Positions 1-9,896 of a stretch of 64,000 bases of DNA are shown piece by piece. The notes under the pieces were generated by a model. The model was not told the origin of the DNA, made no database searches, and saw only the letters and a program-made list of their open reading frames with translations. The position numbers were made by a program, and so were the translations under genes. The DNA lies in contig NZ_LT906470.1 of the NCBI RefSeq assembly GCF_900187285.1, positions 1,255,501-1,319,500 of the forward strand, given 5' to 3'. How positions within the stretch are numbered: the stretch's first letter is position 1; every line of letters starts with the position of its first letter. Source of the stretch: Veillonella rodentium (GTDB taxonomy: Bacteria; Bacillota; Negativicutes; Veillonellales; Veillonellaceae).

Positions 1-948
1 TTTTGCAGGATCAGCCACAATATTAGCCATCGTACGCATCGCAGGACGACAGATATTGGACCATGTAGCACGACTTGTAGATTTATTGATTTCGAAAAAT
101 TCATCTGCAATTTCTTCGTCTACAGAAATACCGATCATAGCACCGACACGTTGTCCATACATGGTAAAACCTTTAGACAAACTGTAACAAACACAAGTAA
201 GAATTTCTTTAGGCAAATGACTGAATTTACTGAAGAAGGCACGTACCGACTCCTTCTCACCGGAGTAATCAAGATATGCCACATCGATGCCCATAATAAT
301 ATTATTTCGACCGATAACGACGAGTTCCTTCAAGAAGTTAATAATGGAATCCCAGTCCTTATCCTCAATAGAATATCCTGTCGGATTATTTCCCGGTGTA
401 TTGAATATAATAACCACGTTAGTTTGTTTTGCGGCTAATTCTTTAACACGATTTTGGAAGGCTTCGTGATTAAAGTTATTATGCTCGTCAAATAGTGAAT
501 ACGTTACAAGAGTGCGACCGTTGTCACTGCAAATCGCACGATATGCACCCCAGTACCAATCGGCAGTCAACACTTCATCACCGGGTTCAGTATAATTATG
601 AACTAAATGATGGATGCCGCCGGTACCACCGGTAGTAGCAATACTGCGAATATAACCATCCGGTCTGAAGTCACTAAAGCATTCTTTTTCAGCAGCTGCC
701 AAAAATTCTGGAATACCGGCAATAGGTGCATATCCTATATATTCCGAATCGGGCAAACTTAAATATTCTTCTTTAACAGTCTTGAGAAATACGAGTTTTC
801 CCTCTTCATCATAGATTGCCCCCAATGTACCATTAATGACATTTTCACGACCGTTTTCCTTAACGTCTGCCTGTGCCTGTCCAGCGGTTACAAAGATTAC
901 ATCTTTAAGTTTTTTCCCTTTTGCATGTTTTGCTGCAACACTTGTCAT
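1..948 (-). CDS. Class I/II aminotransferase, 5' part (runs off the window edge)
   Basis: The frame is open from an ATG at 948 to base 1, giving 316 N-terminal residues (MTSVAAKHAKGKKLKDVIF...). It matches the fold-type I PLP aminotransferase pattern: a glycine-rich segment TTGGTGGIHH near residue 105, a Trp-Tyr-Trp-Gly stretch, an FNTPGNNPTGYS motif that binds the substrate carboxylate, a GIDVAYLDYSG segment (Asp for the PLP pyridine nitrogen, Tyr for the phenolate), and SLSKGFTMYGQRVG, where the Lys is the expected Schiff-base lysine. These fit an aspartate or aromatic aminotransferase-like enzyme; substrate is not clear. The C-terminal part lies outside the window. Confidence 0.85.
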   Translation of the reverse strand, partial: MTSVAAKHAKGKKLKDVIFVTAGQAQADVKENGRENVINGTLGAIYDEEGKLVFLKTVKEEYLSLPDSEYIGYAPIAGIPEFLAAAEKECFSDFRPDGYIRSIATTGGTGGIHHLVHNYTEPGDEVLTADWYWGAYRAICSDNGRTLVTYSLFDEHNNFNHEAFQNRVKELAAKQTNVVIIFNTPGNNPTGYSIEDKDWDSIINFLKELVVIGRNNIIMGIDVAYLDYSGEKESVRAFFSKFSHLPKEILTCVCYSLSKGFTMYGQRVGAMIGISVDEEIADEFFEINKSTSRATWSNICRPAMRTMANIVADPAK

Positions 949-1070
949 CGCCTACACCATCCTATCTAAAAAGTATTCATATATTCTTATCATACCTAAT
1001 GTTTTGTATTTATACAATGTGTATTAAACTAATATATTGTATACATAAACATATTAGAATGATAGCATAT

Positions 1071-1097
1071 AAAAAGACCACCCTTTCGAGTGGTCTC
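1071..1097 (-). terminator. Rho-independent terminator of the barrel-protein gene
   Basis: Read on the minus strand, a GACCACTC / GGGTGGTC stem with a GAAA-type loop is followed by TTTTT. It lies a few bases after the stop of the outer-membrane protein gene at 1105. Confidence 0.85.
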
Positions 1098-1104
1098 ATA
1101 TCCT

Positions 1105-1677
1105 TTAGAAGGAGTAGCCTACACCTGCATGCAAGCCTTTTGCAGTTTTATCATTGCTGTCTACGCTATATTTATCATAGCCATAGTATACATTCAAGTC
1201 GATATCAGGACGAACTTCATATTGTGCGCCGACCTGATAAGTTTGCTTAATGTCATTACCCCAACCGGCTTTTGCAAAACCGTTAACCTTATTAGTCAAA
1301 GGTACATGACCGATAACACCGGCTTGAACACCAAACTCGGTGTCATGAGTACGAATAGCGGTACCCGCACCATATAGATTAATATTTGGATGTACTTTAT
1401 AAACTAAAGCCAATTGATGATCTTTAATGTCACCATTTTTAGCATTGAGTTTATCATAAGAATATTGCAATGCAGTTTTATCGCTCAAATCATGTTGTAA
1501 GGATATGCCAAAGCCATCATTGCTATTGCCGCCACCTTTAGACACATGTTGTTTGAACGCATAATCAGCTTGAACCTTAGTAGATCCATCACTAATTTTA
1601 GTTACAGGAACAGCTGATGCAAATGCACTGCCTGTTACGACAGTTGCCGCTAGAGTTAATAATACTAATTTTTTCAT
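1105..1677 (-). CDS. Small outer-membrane beta-barrel protein (porin/opacity-like)
   Basis: 190 residues. The N-terminus MKKLVLLTLAATVVTGSAFA is a clear signal peptide with an AXA-type cleavage site. The mature part alternates polar and hydrophobic residues in short stretches (LQYSYDKLN, HQLALVYKVH, DIDLNVYYGYDKYS) and ends in aromatic Phe (GVGYSF), the usual C-terminal signature of barrel proteins inserted by BamA. About eight strands would fit the length, like OmpA-type or opacity-family barrels. The ATG at 1677 follows AGGAGG. It is monocistronic: own terminator downstream, and a short hairpin in the leader. The ligand or function is unknown. Confidence 0.75.
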   Translation of the reverse strand: MKKLVLLTLAATVVTGSAFASAVPVTKISDGSTKVQADYAFKQHVSKGGGNSNDGFGISLQHDLSDKTALQYSYDKLNAKNGDIKDHQLALVYKVHPNINLYGAGTAIRTHDTEFGVQAGVIGHVPLTNKVNGFAKAGWGNDIKQTYQVGAQYEVRPDIDLNVYYGYDKYSVDSNDKTAKGLHAGVGYSF

Positions 1678-1692
1678 ACGTACCTCCTATAC

Positions 1693-1709
1693 ACACACTT
1701 ACCGTGTGT
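1693..1709 (-). other. Short hairpin in the leader of the barrel-protein mRNA
   Basis: ACACAC and GTGTGT flank a five-base loop about 16-32 bases upstream of the start codon at 1677. No U-run follows, so it is more likely an mRNA leader hairpin or an operator half-site pair than a terminator of ftsZ. Confidence 0.35.
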
Positions 1710-1763
1710 CTTACTAAGTTACCGTTAGTTATAACAGATGTTATATAGTATACACCCGTAAAA

Positions 1764-2804
1764 TTAGCGTTTCATGAATACAGGAATATCCGGAATTCCG
1801 CTGTTAGTATTTGTACTGGATGCCGGACGTGATGTAGTCGTTGTTTTACCGAATTCAGGTACATTCTTAGTATTTGAATTAAAACCGGTTGCCACAACAG
1901 TAATTTGAACTGTATCGCCCAAGCTTTCATCGATAACGGAACCGAAGATAATATTTGCATCAGGATCCGCCGCTTCAGAAATAATTTCGGCAGCTTCATT
2001 GATTTCAAACAAGCTCAAATTAGCACTACCCGAGATATTGAGCAAAATGCCCTTTGCACCATCGATAGATGTTTCCAACAACGGGCTGTTAATTGCCATT
2101 TTCGCAGCATCGGCAGCACGGTTTTCACCTTCACCAACACCGATACCCATCAATGCTTCCCCTTGTTCGGTCATAATAGTTTTTACATCGGCAAAGTCAA
2201 GATTGATCAAGCCCGGAACTTGAATCAAGTCGGAAATTCCCTTGATACCTTGGCGAAGTACATCATCAGCTGTACGGAATGCATCGCTTAAGGAACATTT
2301 TTTATCTACAACTTGCAACAATTTATCATTAGGAATAACGATAATAGTATCTACTTTTTGAGTCAAGAATTCAATGCCTTTTTCCGCTTGTGCACGACGG
2401 CGTTTACCTTCAAAAGCGAACGGCTTAGTAACGACGCCTACTGTCAATGCACCGATTTCTTTAGCACATTCAGCAACGATCGGTGCAGCACCGGTCCCTG
2501 TACCACCGCCCATGCCGGCAGTTACGAATACCATATCGGCACCTTCAAGCGCTTTAATGATATCTTCACGGCTTTCCTGTGCAGCTTCCTCACCAATTTG
2601 AGGATTTGCACCGGCACCTAGACCTTTAGTTACTTTTTCACCAATTTGAATTGTCACATCCGCTTTAGATAATTCAAGCACCTGGCTTTCTGTGTTAGCG
2701 GACAAGAACTGTACACCTTTAAGATCGCTATCTACCATGCGATTAACAGCATTATTACCGCCGCCACCTACACCGATAACTTTAATATTTGCAAAATCAG
2801 ACAT
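1764..2804 (-). CDS. ftsZ: Cell division protein FtsZ
   Basis: 346 residues. Tubulin-like GTPase that polymerises into the Z ring. Visible motifs: [13 protein letters not shown] at the N-terminus, the tubulin signature [10 protein letters not shown] near residue 105, and the T7-loop region [13 protein letters not shown]. The C-terminus [10 protein letters not shown] is the conserved peptide that docks membrane anchors such as FtsA, SepF or ZipA. A Ser/Thr/Asn-rich linker precedes it. No ftsA lies beside it, so the peptide presumably binds another anchor encoded elsewhere. RBS GAGGAGGAAG is strong. The 143-bp gap upstream is AT-rich and contains a TATAAT, so a private promoter is possible. Confidence 0.98.
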   Translation of the reverse strand: MSDFANIKVIGVGGGGNNAVNRMVDSDLKGVQFLSANTESQVLELSKADVTIQIGEKVTKGLGAGANPQIGEEAAQESREDIIKALEGADMVFVTAGMGGGTGTGAAPIVAECAKEIGALTVGVVTKPFAFEGKRRRAQAEKGIEFLTQKVDTIIVIPNDKLLQVVDKKCSLSDAFRTADDVLRQGIKGISDLIQVPGLINLDFADVKTIMTEQGEALMGIGVGEGENRAADAAKMAINSPLLETSIDGAKGILLNISGSANLSLFEINEAAEIISEAADPDANIIFGSVIDESLGDTVQITVVATGFNSNTKNVPEFGKTTTTSRPASSTNTNSGIPDIPVFMKR

Positions 2805-2947
2805 TGAACTTCCTCCTCTTATCGTTATTTATTGTATCAATATAAATTCCAAGTTTATTGATGAATATACTGATTAAATTATAACAATTACATTTATTTT
2901 ACACTATAATTTAAAAACTTTCCACTACTACATAGAGATGGATTAAG

Positions 2948-3292
2948 TTAAAAACGTTTTGTCATTATATTCTTACGAATAGCGCCAATATTAATGAAAA
3001 CGCGCAGCCCAAATCCGATGAGCGCCACATAGTACAGATTGATTCCTATGAGATCGCCGATATACACCAAGATAACGGCTATGACTACATTGGAAAAGAA
3101 CCCCGATATAAAATTTCTCAAATCAAATGTTCTTTCTAATGCGGCACGACTGCCTCCAAATACGGCATCGAGCGCCGCAAGAACCGCTACCGATGTATAG
3201 TTCGCATAGCTCGACGGAATGTGTAACGGTGCTATCCATCCCAAAAGCGAACCTAATAATAAGCCGAGAATGGCAAAGATGTAAATATTCAT
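2948..3292 (-). CDS. sbp: Small basic membrane protein, Sbp family (DUF1290)
   Basis: 114 residues with three hydrophobic segments (residues about 2-22, 63-85 and 88-104) and a basic C-terminus (RKNIMTKRF). Length, membrane pattern and position between a DUF881 gene and ftsZ match the small basic protein encoded upstream of ftsA-ftsZ in Bacillus. It starts four bases inside the DUF881 gene, so translational coupling is likely. The function in the family is not established; a role linked to division or the envelope is inferred from context only. Confidence 0.8.
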   Translation of the reverse strand: MNIYIFAILGLLLGSLLGWIAPLHIPSSYANYTSVAVLAALDAVFGGSRAALERTFDLRNFISGFFSNVVIAVILVYIGDLIGINLYYVALIGFGLRVFINIGAIRKNIMTKRF

Positions 3293-3984
3293 TCTTTACC
3301 TCCTAACTCATTGGGCGTCATATGTTCTTCCCTAAATGTACCTGTAAAAGCAGGTACAGCCACAGAATCCTCTTGTTTAATGGTGACCTTAATCCCCCAA
3401 TGTTTCAAAGAGTCCACCACGCCTCCGCGCATAGTCAATGCGGAATTTAATGTTTTAGGATCTCCGATGGCCTTAACCACAAAAGGGGCACCGAATACTT
3501 TGCCGTTTACGGTAATAGTAGGTCCGGAGCAGCGAATTTCAGAGGTCCCGATGAGTCGTTGATCATTAATGGCGATGGCTTCCGCTCCACCCGCACGCAA
3601 CTCATTGACGATACGCAAAATATCTTCATCATGAATAACGTACAGATTTGGATTTTCGCCACCTTGAATAGGCTTTGAACTATCCTCGATCAACACGCTC
3701 ACTCCGGGACCCTTCACATTCGTCAACGCCGCTTTCATCATCAGCTGTTCATCCGCTTTAGCATCACCGCCGACACCGGATTTCTTTAAAGTTTCAATGT
3801 GTTTTAACAGGGCGTCCCGCTCTTGTTGTGCTTCTTTCAACTGTACCGCCAAATCACCGGCACGTTGCAATCGAATATTTTCTTCAATATTATCTTGAGT
3901 CATTTTATATTGGCTCACCACCATAAAGCCCAGTATAAAACTGACTATGGCAATTGCCCAACGTTCGTGTCTCACGGAAATCAT
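3289..3984 (-). CDS. DUF881 family membrane-anchored protein (YlxW/YlxX-like)
   Basis: 231 residues. One N-terminal membrane segment (WAIAIVSFILGFMVVSQY), then a coiled-coil stretch (RLQRAGDLAVQLKEAQQERDAL) and a globular DUF881 domain. The family lies in the division cluster of many Firmicutes between divIB/ftsQ and ftsA/ftsZ, as here. The stop of ftsQ is adjacent (ftsQ ends at 3985), and the next gene overlaps by four bases, so these genes form one operon. Biochemical role unknown. Confidence 0.8.
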   Translation of the reverse strand: MISVRHERWAIAIVSFILGFMVVSQYKMTQDNIEENIRLQRAGDLAVQLKEAQQERDALLKHIETLKKSGVGGDAKADEQLMMKAALTNVKGPGVSVLIEDSSKPIQGGENPNLYVIHDEDILRIVNELRAGGAEAIAINDQRLIGTSEIRCSGPTITVNGKVFGAPFVVKAIGDPKTLNSALTMRGGVVDSLKHWGIKVTIKQEDSVAVPAFTGTFREEHMTPNELGGKE

Positions 3985-4896
3985 CTACCTTTTATCTTCA
4001 ACATGACCTTGATTATCTTTCTTTGCATCGTCTGTTTTTGTATCGTCTTTCTTTATATCATCTTTCTTAGTAGATAAAGCATCCTTGGTAGTTGCCCCGT
4101 TATGATATGATTTTCCCTCAGGCATAACATCGGTTTTGATATACGGCGACGAAATATTTACATCAATGTATTGAACATTACCGTTCGTCTTTTTAATGTC
4201 CTGTAGCATCGACTGTGTAAGTTCCGCTTTTTTCGCCAAATCCTTGCCATCACCTATGCGAATCTGTATACCGGATACCGTATAGGCCATGATGGATTCA
4301 GGGTCACCGATATTAATTTCCGCAATATTTTTAAATGTGCTTTCATCAAGCGCATTAAGATATTCTATAGCCGATAAAATCGGTTGATCCACCACGGTAT
4401 CACCGAGTAATATATTTCCCGCCTTCACACCGGAAATCATAGGTACCGATGTATCTTCGATAGCACTTTCCGAAGCGATGACCTGCCCCTTCGCATCTAA
4501 TGTCAAGTATCCAAACTGAGCCGGTATGACGGCCACAGCCTTCCGTTCTACAATGCGAACAACCATGGTTAAAGGCAACTCGTAACTCACTTGTGCCTCC
4601 TCGACACGGAGGTCCTTAGATAAACGGGATTTCAATTTTTCCGTACTGATCTGTAAAATATTGACGGGTTCACGAATATCCCCGGCCACCATCACATCTT
4701 GTACGGTCACCTTATCGGATCCGATAATTTTTAATGATCCGAAAGGAATAGGTAGCGTAAACAGTGCCACCAACACGAGAATAAGTACACCACCGATTTT
4801 TAACACTCGTTTTCTAAATACAGCCCGTTCATCACGAGCGGGTGCAGCAGAATACATCTCCCCAGAGTTGGATGGATGTTTATGATTATCATCCAT
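3985..4896 (-). CDS. ftsQ: Cell division protein FtsQ/DivIB
   Basis: 303 residues, bitopic: about 30 cytoplasmic residues with basic RKRVLK, one membrane span (GGVLILVLVALFTLPIPFG), then a POTRA domain (LKIIGSDKVTVQDVMVAGDI...) and the FtsQ C-terminal domain. It belongs to the division complex with FtsB and FtsL. The last ~40 residues form a low-complexity Lys/Asp tail (DDIKKDDTKTDDAKKD) that is presumably disordered and extracytoplasmic. It follows ddl with a 28-bp gap and a strong AAGGAG site. Annotation is based on architecture and context. Confidence 0.9.
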   Translation of the reverse strand: MDDNHKHPSNSGEMYSAAPARDERAVFRKRVLKIGGVLILVLVALFTLPIPFGSLKIIGSDKVTVQDVMVAGDIREPVNILQISTEKLKSRLSKDLRVEEAQVSYELPLTMVVRIVERKAVAVIPAQFGYLTLDAKGQVIASESAIEDTSVPMISGVKAGNILLGDTVVDQPILSAIEYLNALDESTFKNIAEINIGDPESIMAYTVSGIQIRIGDGKDLAKKAELTQSMLQDIKKTNGNVQYIDVNISSPYIKTDVMPEGKSYHNGATTKDALSTKKDDIKKDDTKTDDAKKDNQGHVEDKR

Positions 4897-4924
4897 AAAA
4901 AACTCCTTACATTCTATTCAACTC

Positions 4925-5860
4925 TTAAAATTTCCCCAAACCGGCCGTTAGCAGAATCTTTTCACATAATGTGGGAAAATCCATTCCCATTTCTTTAGCC
5001 GCTTTTGGTACCAGGGATGTCGCCGTCATTCCCGGTATCGTATTGTATTCCAAAACATACAAATTATCATCATGATCCGTCATGATATCAACACGGATGG
5101 CACCGCTTCCTTGTACTTCCCGATATACTCGTTCCCCAATACTCTGCATCGCAGCCGTCATATCATCGCTGATCGGTGCAGGTACGAGATAATCTGTAGC
5201 GCCGGCCGTATACTTACTTTCATAATCATATTCACCGGAATGCGGACGAATTTCAATGACCGGTAAAGCTTGACCATCCAGGATGGAAACGGTAAATTCA
5301 CGTCCGTCCAGGAACTGTTCTACCACGAGAATTGGGTCATACTTAAGGGCTTCCGTTACGGCATCCGCCAACTGAGTTTCATCACGAACAATGGTAACAC
5401 CGATACTTGAACCTTGCGTTGCAGATTTTACTACTACGGGGATGGTGAAAGTCTCACGAATATGTTGAATAATGGCTTTATCTGACTCAATATTACCATT
5501 ATACGATTCGAAAGCCGCGGTCGGAATACCGGCCCCTTTAAATACATCCTTGCTGACTTTTTTATTCATCCCCACCGCATGAGCCATAATGCCGGATCCG
5601 GTATACGGGATTTCAGCCATTTCCAATAACCCCTGTAAAGCTCCATCCTCACCGTAACGACCATGAATCGCATTAAATACGATTTCACCGCCTAATGACT
5701 CAATGTCTTGTAACAATGTACGCGGGTTCAATTCCAATGTTTTAGCTTTATATCCTTTACTAACAAGAGCCTCTGCAATAGCGGCACCTGTACGTCTGGA
5801 CACATCCGCTTCCTTTGAAGGTCCGCCCATCAATACGATTATTTGTTTATCTTTCATCAT
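4925..5860 (-). CDS. ddl: D-alanine--D-alanine ligase
   Basis: 311 residues. ATP-grasp ligase that makes the D-Ala-D-Ala dipeptide for MurF. Visible: N-terminal VLMGGPSKEADVS (the usual GGxSxE loop), PVVVKSATQGSSIGVT for ATP binding, VEQFLDGREFTVSIL, and the C-terminal metal/substrate loop LEYNTIPGMTATSLVPKAA. Its ATG overlaps the murC stop by four bases (ATGA), so expression is coupled to murC. Standing between murC and ftsQ, it occupies the place where murB is often found. Confidence 0.96.
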   Translation of the reverse strand: MMKDKQIIVLMGGPSKEADVSRRTGAAIAEALVSKGYKAKTLELNPRTLLQDIESLGGEIVFNAIHGRYGEDGALQGLLEMAEIPYTGSGIMAHAVGMNKKVSKDVFKGAGIPTAAFESYNGNIESDKAIIQHIRETFTIPVVVKSATQGSSIGVTIVRDETQLADAVTEALKYDPILVVEQFLDGREFTVSILDGQALPVIEIRPHSGEYDYESKYTAGATDYLVPAPISDDMTAAMQSIGERVYREVQGSGAIRVDIMTDHDDNLYVLEYNTIPGMTATSLVPKAAKEMGMDFPTLCEKILLTAGLGKF

Positions 5861-7236
5861 AAACCTTCTTCCAATAGCGCTAATAACTTCGGTCCATATT
5901 GGTTAATGGAGCCGGCACCCATGGTGATGACCAAATCATTAGGTCGTACAATCTTCGCCAACACGGCCGGCATATCGTCAACGGACGGTACATAATGTAC
6001 AACCTTATGCGTAGCAGTCTCAACGGCATCAGGAATGGTGCGTCCGTCGATGCCATCAATCGGGTCTTCACCGGAGCTGTAAATATCTGTCATATAGATT
6101 TCATCAGCACTTGTAAAAGCTGTGGCAAATTCATCTTTCAACAAGCTTGTACGAGAATATCGATGAGGTTGAAACACACAGATAACACGATGTTTTTCAA
6201 GCTCCTTTGCCGCTTTTAAGGTCGCTTTAATTTCTGTCGGATGATGAGCATAATCATCGACAACCCATACGCCGGCAACATGACCTTTCGTTTCAAAACG
6301 TCGTTTTGCACCGATAAATTTTGCCAGACCTTTTGTAATAAATCGATTCTCTACCCCGCAACATTCATGGGCTACAATAAAGGCCGCCAATGAATTCAAT
6401 ACATTATGTTCTCCCGGCACGCGCAAGCTGATACGACTGATATTAATACCCTTATGATATACATCGTACACCAAGGAGGAATCTACATAATGGATATTCT
6501 TAGCCACATAATCGTTGGATTCATCAAAACCGTAAGTGATAAAATTGCGTTTCACCTGAATCATGACATAGCGAATATTTTCATTATCCCCACACACGAC
6601 AGCTGTGCCGTCAGTAGGTAACGTTTCTACAAATTCACAAAATGCTTTAAGCAGATTATCCATTGTCTTGTAATGATCCATGTGATCATCCTCAATATTG
6701 GTAATCACAACGGTATGAGGGCGCAATTTCAGGAATGAACCGTCGCTTTCATCCGCCTCAACGACGGAAAAACGCCCTTTACCTAAACAACTGCTGCCTT
6801 TAAGGTAATCTACCTCACCGCCGATAATAACCGTAGGATCAGCACCAGACTCTACCAGGACTTGACCGATCATGGACGTAGTCGATGTTTTGCCGTGAGC
6901 ACCGGCCACAGCAATACCGTCGGTAACATCCAGTACGGCTTTTACAATATCGGAACGATGCAAAACAGGAATGTCCTGTTCCTTGGCCGCCACGATTTCC
7001 GGGTTATCCTCACGAATAGCAGTAGAGCGAACCACCGCATCCGCACCGTTAACATATGATTTATCATGACCGATATGAACGGTAGCACCCATATTTCTAA
7101 ACTTTGTAATAACTGCGGACTCCGCCACATCCGAACCGGATACGTCAAAGCCCTTTTGAATCAAAATATTCGCTATAGCACGCATACCAGATCCACCGAT
7201 ACCGATGAGGTGAATCTTGTGAATACCGTCTAACAT
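5857..7236 (-). CDS. murC: UDP-N-acetylmuramate--L-alanine ligase
   Basis: 459 residues from ATG at 7236 (MLDGIHKIHLIGIGGSGM). An in-frame GTG at 7254 would give six more residues, but AAGGAGAGG lies inside that extension at the right distance from the ATG, which fixes the start. Motifs: Rossmann GIGGSGM, the Mur ligase P-loop GAHGKTSTT, the central VEADESDGSF, and VVDDYAHHPTEI in the C-terminal domain. Cytoplasmic enzyme adding L-Ala to UDP-MurNAc. It lies 14 bp after murG and overlaps ddl. Confidence 0.97.
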   Translation of the reverse strand: MLDGIHKIHLIGIGGSGMRAIANILIQKGFDVSGSDVAESAVITKFRNMGATVHIGHDKSYVNGADAVVRSTAIREDNPEIVAAKEQDIPVLHRSDIVKAVLDVTDGIAVAGAHGKTSTTSMIGQVLVESGADPTVIIGGEVDYLKGSSCLGKGRFSVVEADESDGSFLKLRPHTVVITNIEDDHMDHYKTMDNLLKAFCEFVETLPTDGTAVVCGDNENIRYVMIQVKRNFITYGFDESNDYVAKNIHYVDSSLVYDVYHKGINISRISLRVPGEHNVLNSLAAFIVAHECCGVENRFITKGLAKFIGAKRRFETKGHVAGVWVVDDYAHHPTEIKATLKAAKELEKHRVICVFQPHRYSRTSLLKDEFATAFTSADEIYMTDIYSSGEDPIDGIDGRTIPDAVETATHKVVHYVPSVDDMPAVLAKIVRPNDLVITMGAGSINQYGPKLLALLEEGL

Positions 7237-7250
7237 AAAACCTCTCCTTA

Positions 7251-8360
7251 TCACTTAGCAATCGACAATGCCAACTTCGCAATATCATGAGCTGCATTCG
7301 GTTTTCCCAACTGCAAAGCTCGTTTCCCCATTTGTACCAACAAATCTCGATTGGCCATAAACATTTCAATTTCCCCAATCAAATCATGAGAACGCAACAT
7401 TTTATCCACGATCATATGAGCAGCCCCTTCTTGGACAAAAATGCGCGCATTATATGTCTGATGATCTTCCGCCGCATACGGATACGGCACTAGTACGGAA
7501 GGAATCCCTCGTACGGCGAGTTCCGCCAATCCGATAGCACCGGCCCGAAATACCGCTAGATCAGCAGCGGCCAATGCCTTCGGCATATCATGTAAATACG
7601 GCAAAATCAGTGAAGATTCACCCAAACCGTTTCCGTCCGTAATCCCCAGTTGAGATAAAACGGATTGATACTCACCATCACCCGTAATATGAATCAGCTT
7701 GATACCTTCTTGCCCGCTAAAATGTTTATGCACATCTATCATGGCATTATTAATGGTACGAGCACCACGGGAACCGCCGGCGATAAGAACGGTAAACGTA
7801 TCATCATCTAAACCAAAATGCTTTCGTCCGTCTTCTCTGGTATCCACCAATACATCCGGTCTCACGGGATTTCCCGTATAGACGATGCGTTTAGCTTGTG
7901 CAAATGATAGCCCCGCATCTTTATATCCCATCGCTACGACATCCACAAAACGACTTAATATTTTATTGGTAATCCCTGCAATGACATTCTGTTCCTGAAT
8001 AAGAGTAGGAATCTTACGCAATGCTGCGGCCATCAAAATAGGACCGCATACATAACCGCCGGTACCGATCACCACATCCGGTTTAAATCTGGAAATAATA
8101 CAATGTGCCCTCACCAGAGATAATACGGTTTTTCCCAAGGTCACAAGCGTACCTAAGGATAAACGTCTCTGCAAGCCCTGCACCGGCAACGTGGTGAACT
8201 CAATACCTTCTTTAGGTACCAACGTCGCTTCCAAACCTTTTTCAGTCCCCACGTATAAAACCTGTGCATCAGGACATTGTTTCATAATCTCCTTATATAT
8301 AGTAATCGCCGGATATATATGTCCGCCGGTTCCACCACCTGAAATAATGATGCGTTTCAT
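7251..8360 (-). CDS. murG: Undecaprenyl-PP-MurNAc-pentapeptide-UDP-GlcNAc transferase MurG
   Basis: 369 residues from ATG at 8360 (MKRIIISGGGTGGHIYPAI). The GT-B glycosyltransferase G-loop GGGTGGHIYPA is at the N-terminus, followed by GTGGYVCGP and the C-terminal UDP-GlcNAc site PSVLVPYPYAAEDHQTYNA. It converts lipid I to lipid II at the inner face of the cytoplasmic membrane. The start codon overlaps the murD stop by one base (TAATG). An upstream in-frame start inside murD was rejected because the family motif begins immediately at this Met. No ftsW lies between murD and murG, where it commonly occurs. Confidence 0.97.
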   Translation of the reverse strand: MKRIIISGGGTGGHIYPAITIYKEIMKQCPDAQVLYVGTEKGLEATLVPKEGIEFTTLPVQGLQRRLSLGTLVTLGKTVLSLVRAHCIISRFKPDVVIGTGGYVCGPILMAAALRKIPTLIQEQNVIAGITNKILSRFVDVVAMGYKDAGLSFAQAKRIVYTGNPVRPDVLVDTREDGRKHFGLDDDTFTVLIAGGSRGARTINNAMIDVHKHFSGQEGIKLIHITGDGEYQSVLSQLGITDGNGLGESSLILPYLHDMPKALAAADLAVFRAGAIGLAELAVRGIPSVLVPYPYAAEDHQTYNARIFVQEGAAHMIVDKMLRSHDLIGEIEMFMANRDLLVQMGKRALQLGKPNAAHDIAKLALSIAK

Positions 8361-9730
8361 TAATGGTGTCCTCCCTCTTCCAACATCTGAACACACCTTT
8401 TAAAATCGTCTCCACGCTCTTCAAAACAGCTATACCAATCAAAACTGGCACACGCCGGTGATAGTAACACGATATCGCCGTCACCCGCCAATCCATAGGC
8501 CTGACGTACCGCATCTTTCATGGAATCTGCACGATAAATATGCTCCACACCGGCATCTTTAGCGGCCGCTTCAAAACGTTCCGCCGCTGCCCCCATGAAA
8601 ATAACGGACTTTGTCCGCTTCTTAACGAGCTCCATAAAATCCTCTAACGGTGTCATTTTATCATGACCACCGGCCAGTAAGATCACAGGTTGATCAAAAG
8701 ATTCTAACGCCTTCACAACAGAATCTACATTGGTCGCTTTTGAGTCATTATAAAAAGTCACGCCGGAAATGGTTTTCACGCGTTCCAGGCGATGCTCCAC
8801 GCCATGAAAATTGCTGACAACACCACAAATACTATCTGCAGACATACCCAACGCATATGTTAAAGCGATAACGGCCAAAATGTTTTCAATATTATGGCTC
8901 CCGGGAATATGGATATCCTCTGTACCTATTACCGCCACCGGGGTACCATCCGATACAACGTAACAACGGCCATCAGCGTAATACGCGCCATTTCTAACAG
9001 GCTTTTGTTGGCTGATTTCAAGAATATGACTCGATGCTCGTTCAGCCATATCAGCTACAACGGGATCATCTACATTCAGCACGAGAAAATCGGAACTGAT
9101 TTGATTTTCAAAAATGCGCTCCTTTGCGGCGATGTATTTTTCCATCGTCTTATGACGAGCCAAATGATCCGGTGTAATGTTGAGCACAATAGCTCCTAAC
9201 GGTCTGAAGTGCTTAACTGTTTCCAATTGATAACTGGATAATTCCGCCACCAAATAACCGCCAGCCGGCATAGAGTAGGCCACTTCACTGAGAGAGTCAC
9301 CGATATTTCCGCCCACCTTTACGGGTTGCCCCGTTTTCTCAAGCACCTTCGTCAATAATGTAGTGGTCGTCGTCTTACCGTTCGTACCTGTTACAGCTAC
9401 AATAGGTGATTTGGAAACTTCATAAGCGACTTCAACCTCGCTTACCACATCGATGTGACGCTTTTTCGCCGCTTTCACAATGGGAATGTCCAAGGAAATT
9501 CCCGGAGATATAACGATAACATCCACTCCGTCGAGGAGAGATTCATCTTGATGCCCCGTAATAATAATGACACCGGCAGCAACCAAACGCTCTTCATCAT
9601 GTCGCGGCAGTGCAACCGGCTTATAATCATTCAATACCACATGAGCACCTAGCCGAGCCAGTACCCAGGAAGCGCCTATACCGCTGGCGCCGGCACCGAG
9701 CACAAGTATCTGTTTATCTCCATATTCCAT
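8360..9730 (-). CDS. murD: UDP-N-acetylmuramoylalanine--D-glutamate ligase
   Basis: 456 residues. Motifs: N-terminal ILVLGAGASGIG, P-loop VTGTNGKTTTTTLL, LNITPDHLARH, and FYNDSKATNVDS in the third domain. It adds D-Glu to UDP-MurNAc-L-Ala. The start region has only a weak GGGTGAT ribosome site. A 166-bp AT-rich gap separates it from mraY, in which no gene or clear terminator is visible; a promoter for the murD-to-ftsQ half of the cluster could lie there. Confidence 0.97.
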   Translation of the reverse strand: MEYGDKQILVLGAGASGIGASWVLARLGAHVVLNDYKPVALPRHDEERLVAAGVIIITGHQDESLLDGVDVIVISPGISLDIPIVKAAKKRHIDVVSEVEVAYEVSKSPIVAVTGTNGKTTTTTLLTKVLEKTGQPVKVGGNIGDSLSEVAYSMPAGGYLVAELSSYQLETVKHFRPLGAIVLNITPDHLARHKTMEKYIAAKERIFENQISSDFLVLNVDDPVVADMAERASSHILEISQQKPVRNGAYYADGRCYVVSDGTPVAVIGTEDIHIPGSHNIENILAVIALTYALGMSADSICGVVSNFHGVEHRLERVKTISGVTFYNDSKATNVDSVVKALESFDQPVILLAGGHDKMTPLEDFMELVKKRTKSVIFMGAAAERFEAAAKDAGVEHIYRADSMKDAVRQAYGLAGDGDIVLLSPACASFDWYSCFEERGDDFKRCVQMLEEGGHH

Positions 9731-9896
9731 CTATATCACCCAAATTAATAACAAATATAATACTCTTATCTTATAAGCATACCATTATTTATCGCTTCCG
9801 TTAAGTATTTCCCTTATAAATAGCTATAAATTTATCATGAATATTATAGATCCGTCCGCACATTCTGAAAGCTAACCTAAACACATATAACAATGA

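Noticed and set aside
151-438. 95-codon plus-strand frame
   Set aside because: Antisense to the aminotransferase, which has clear PLP-enzyme motifs.
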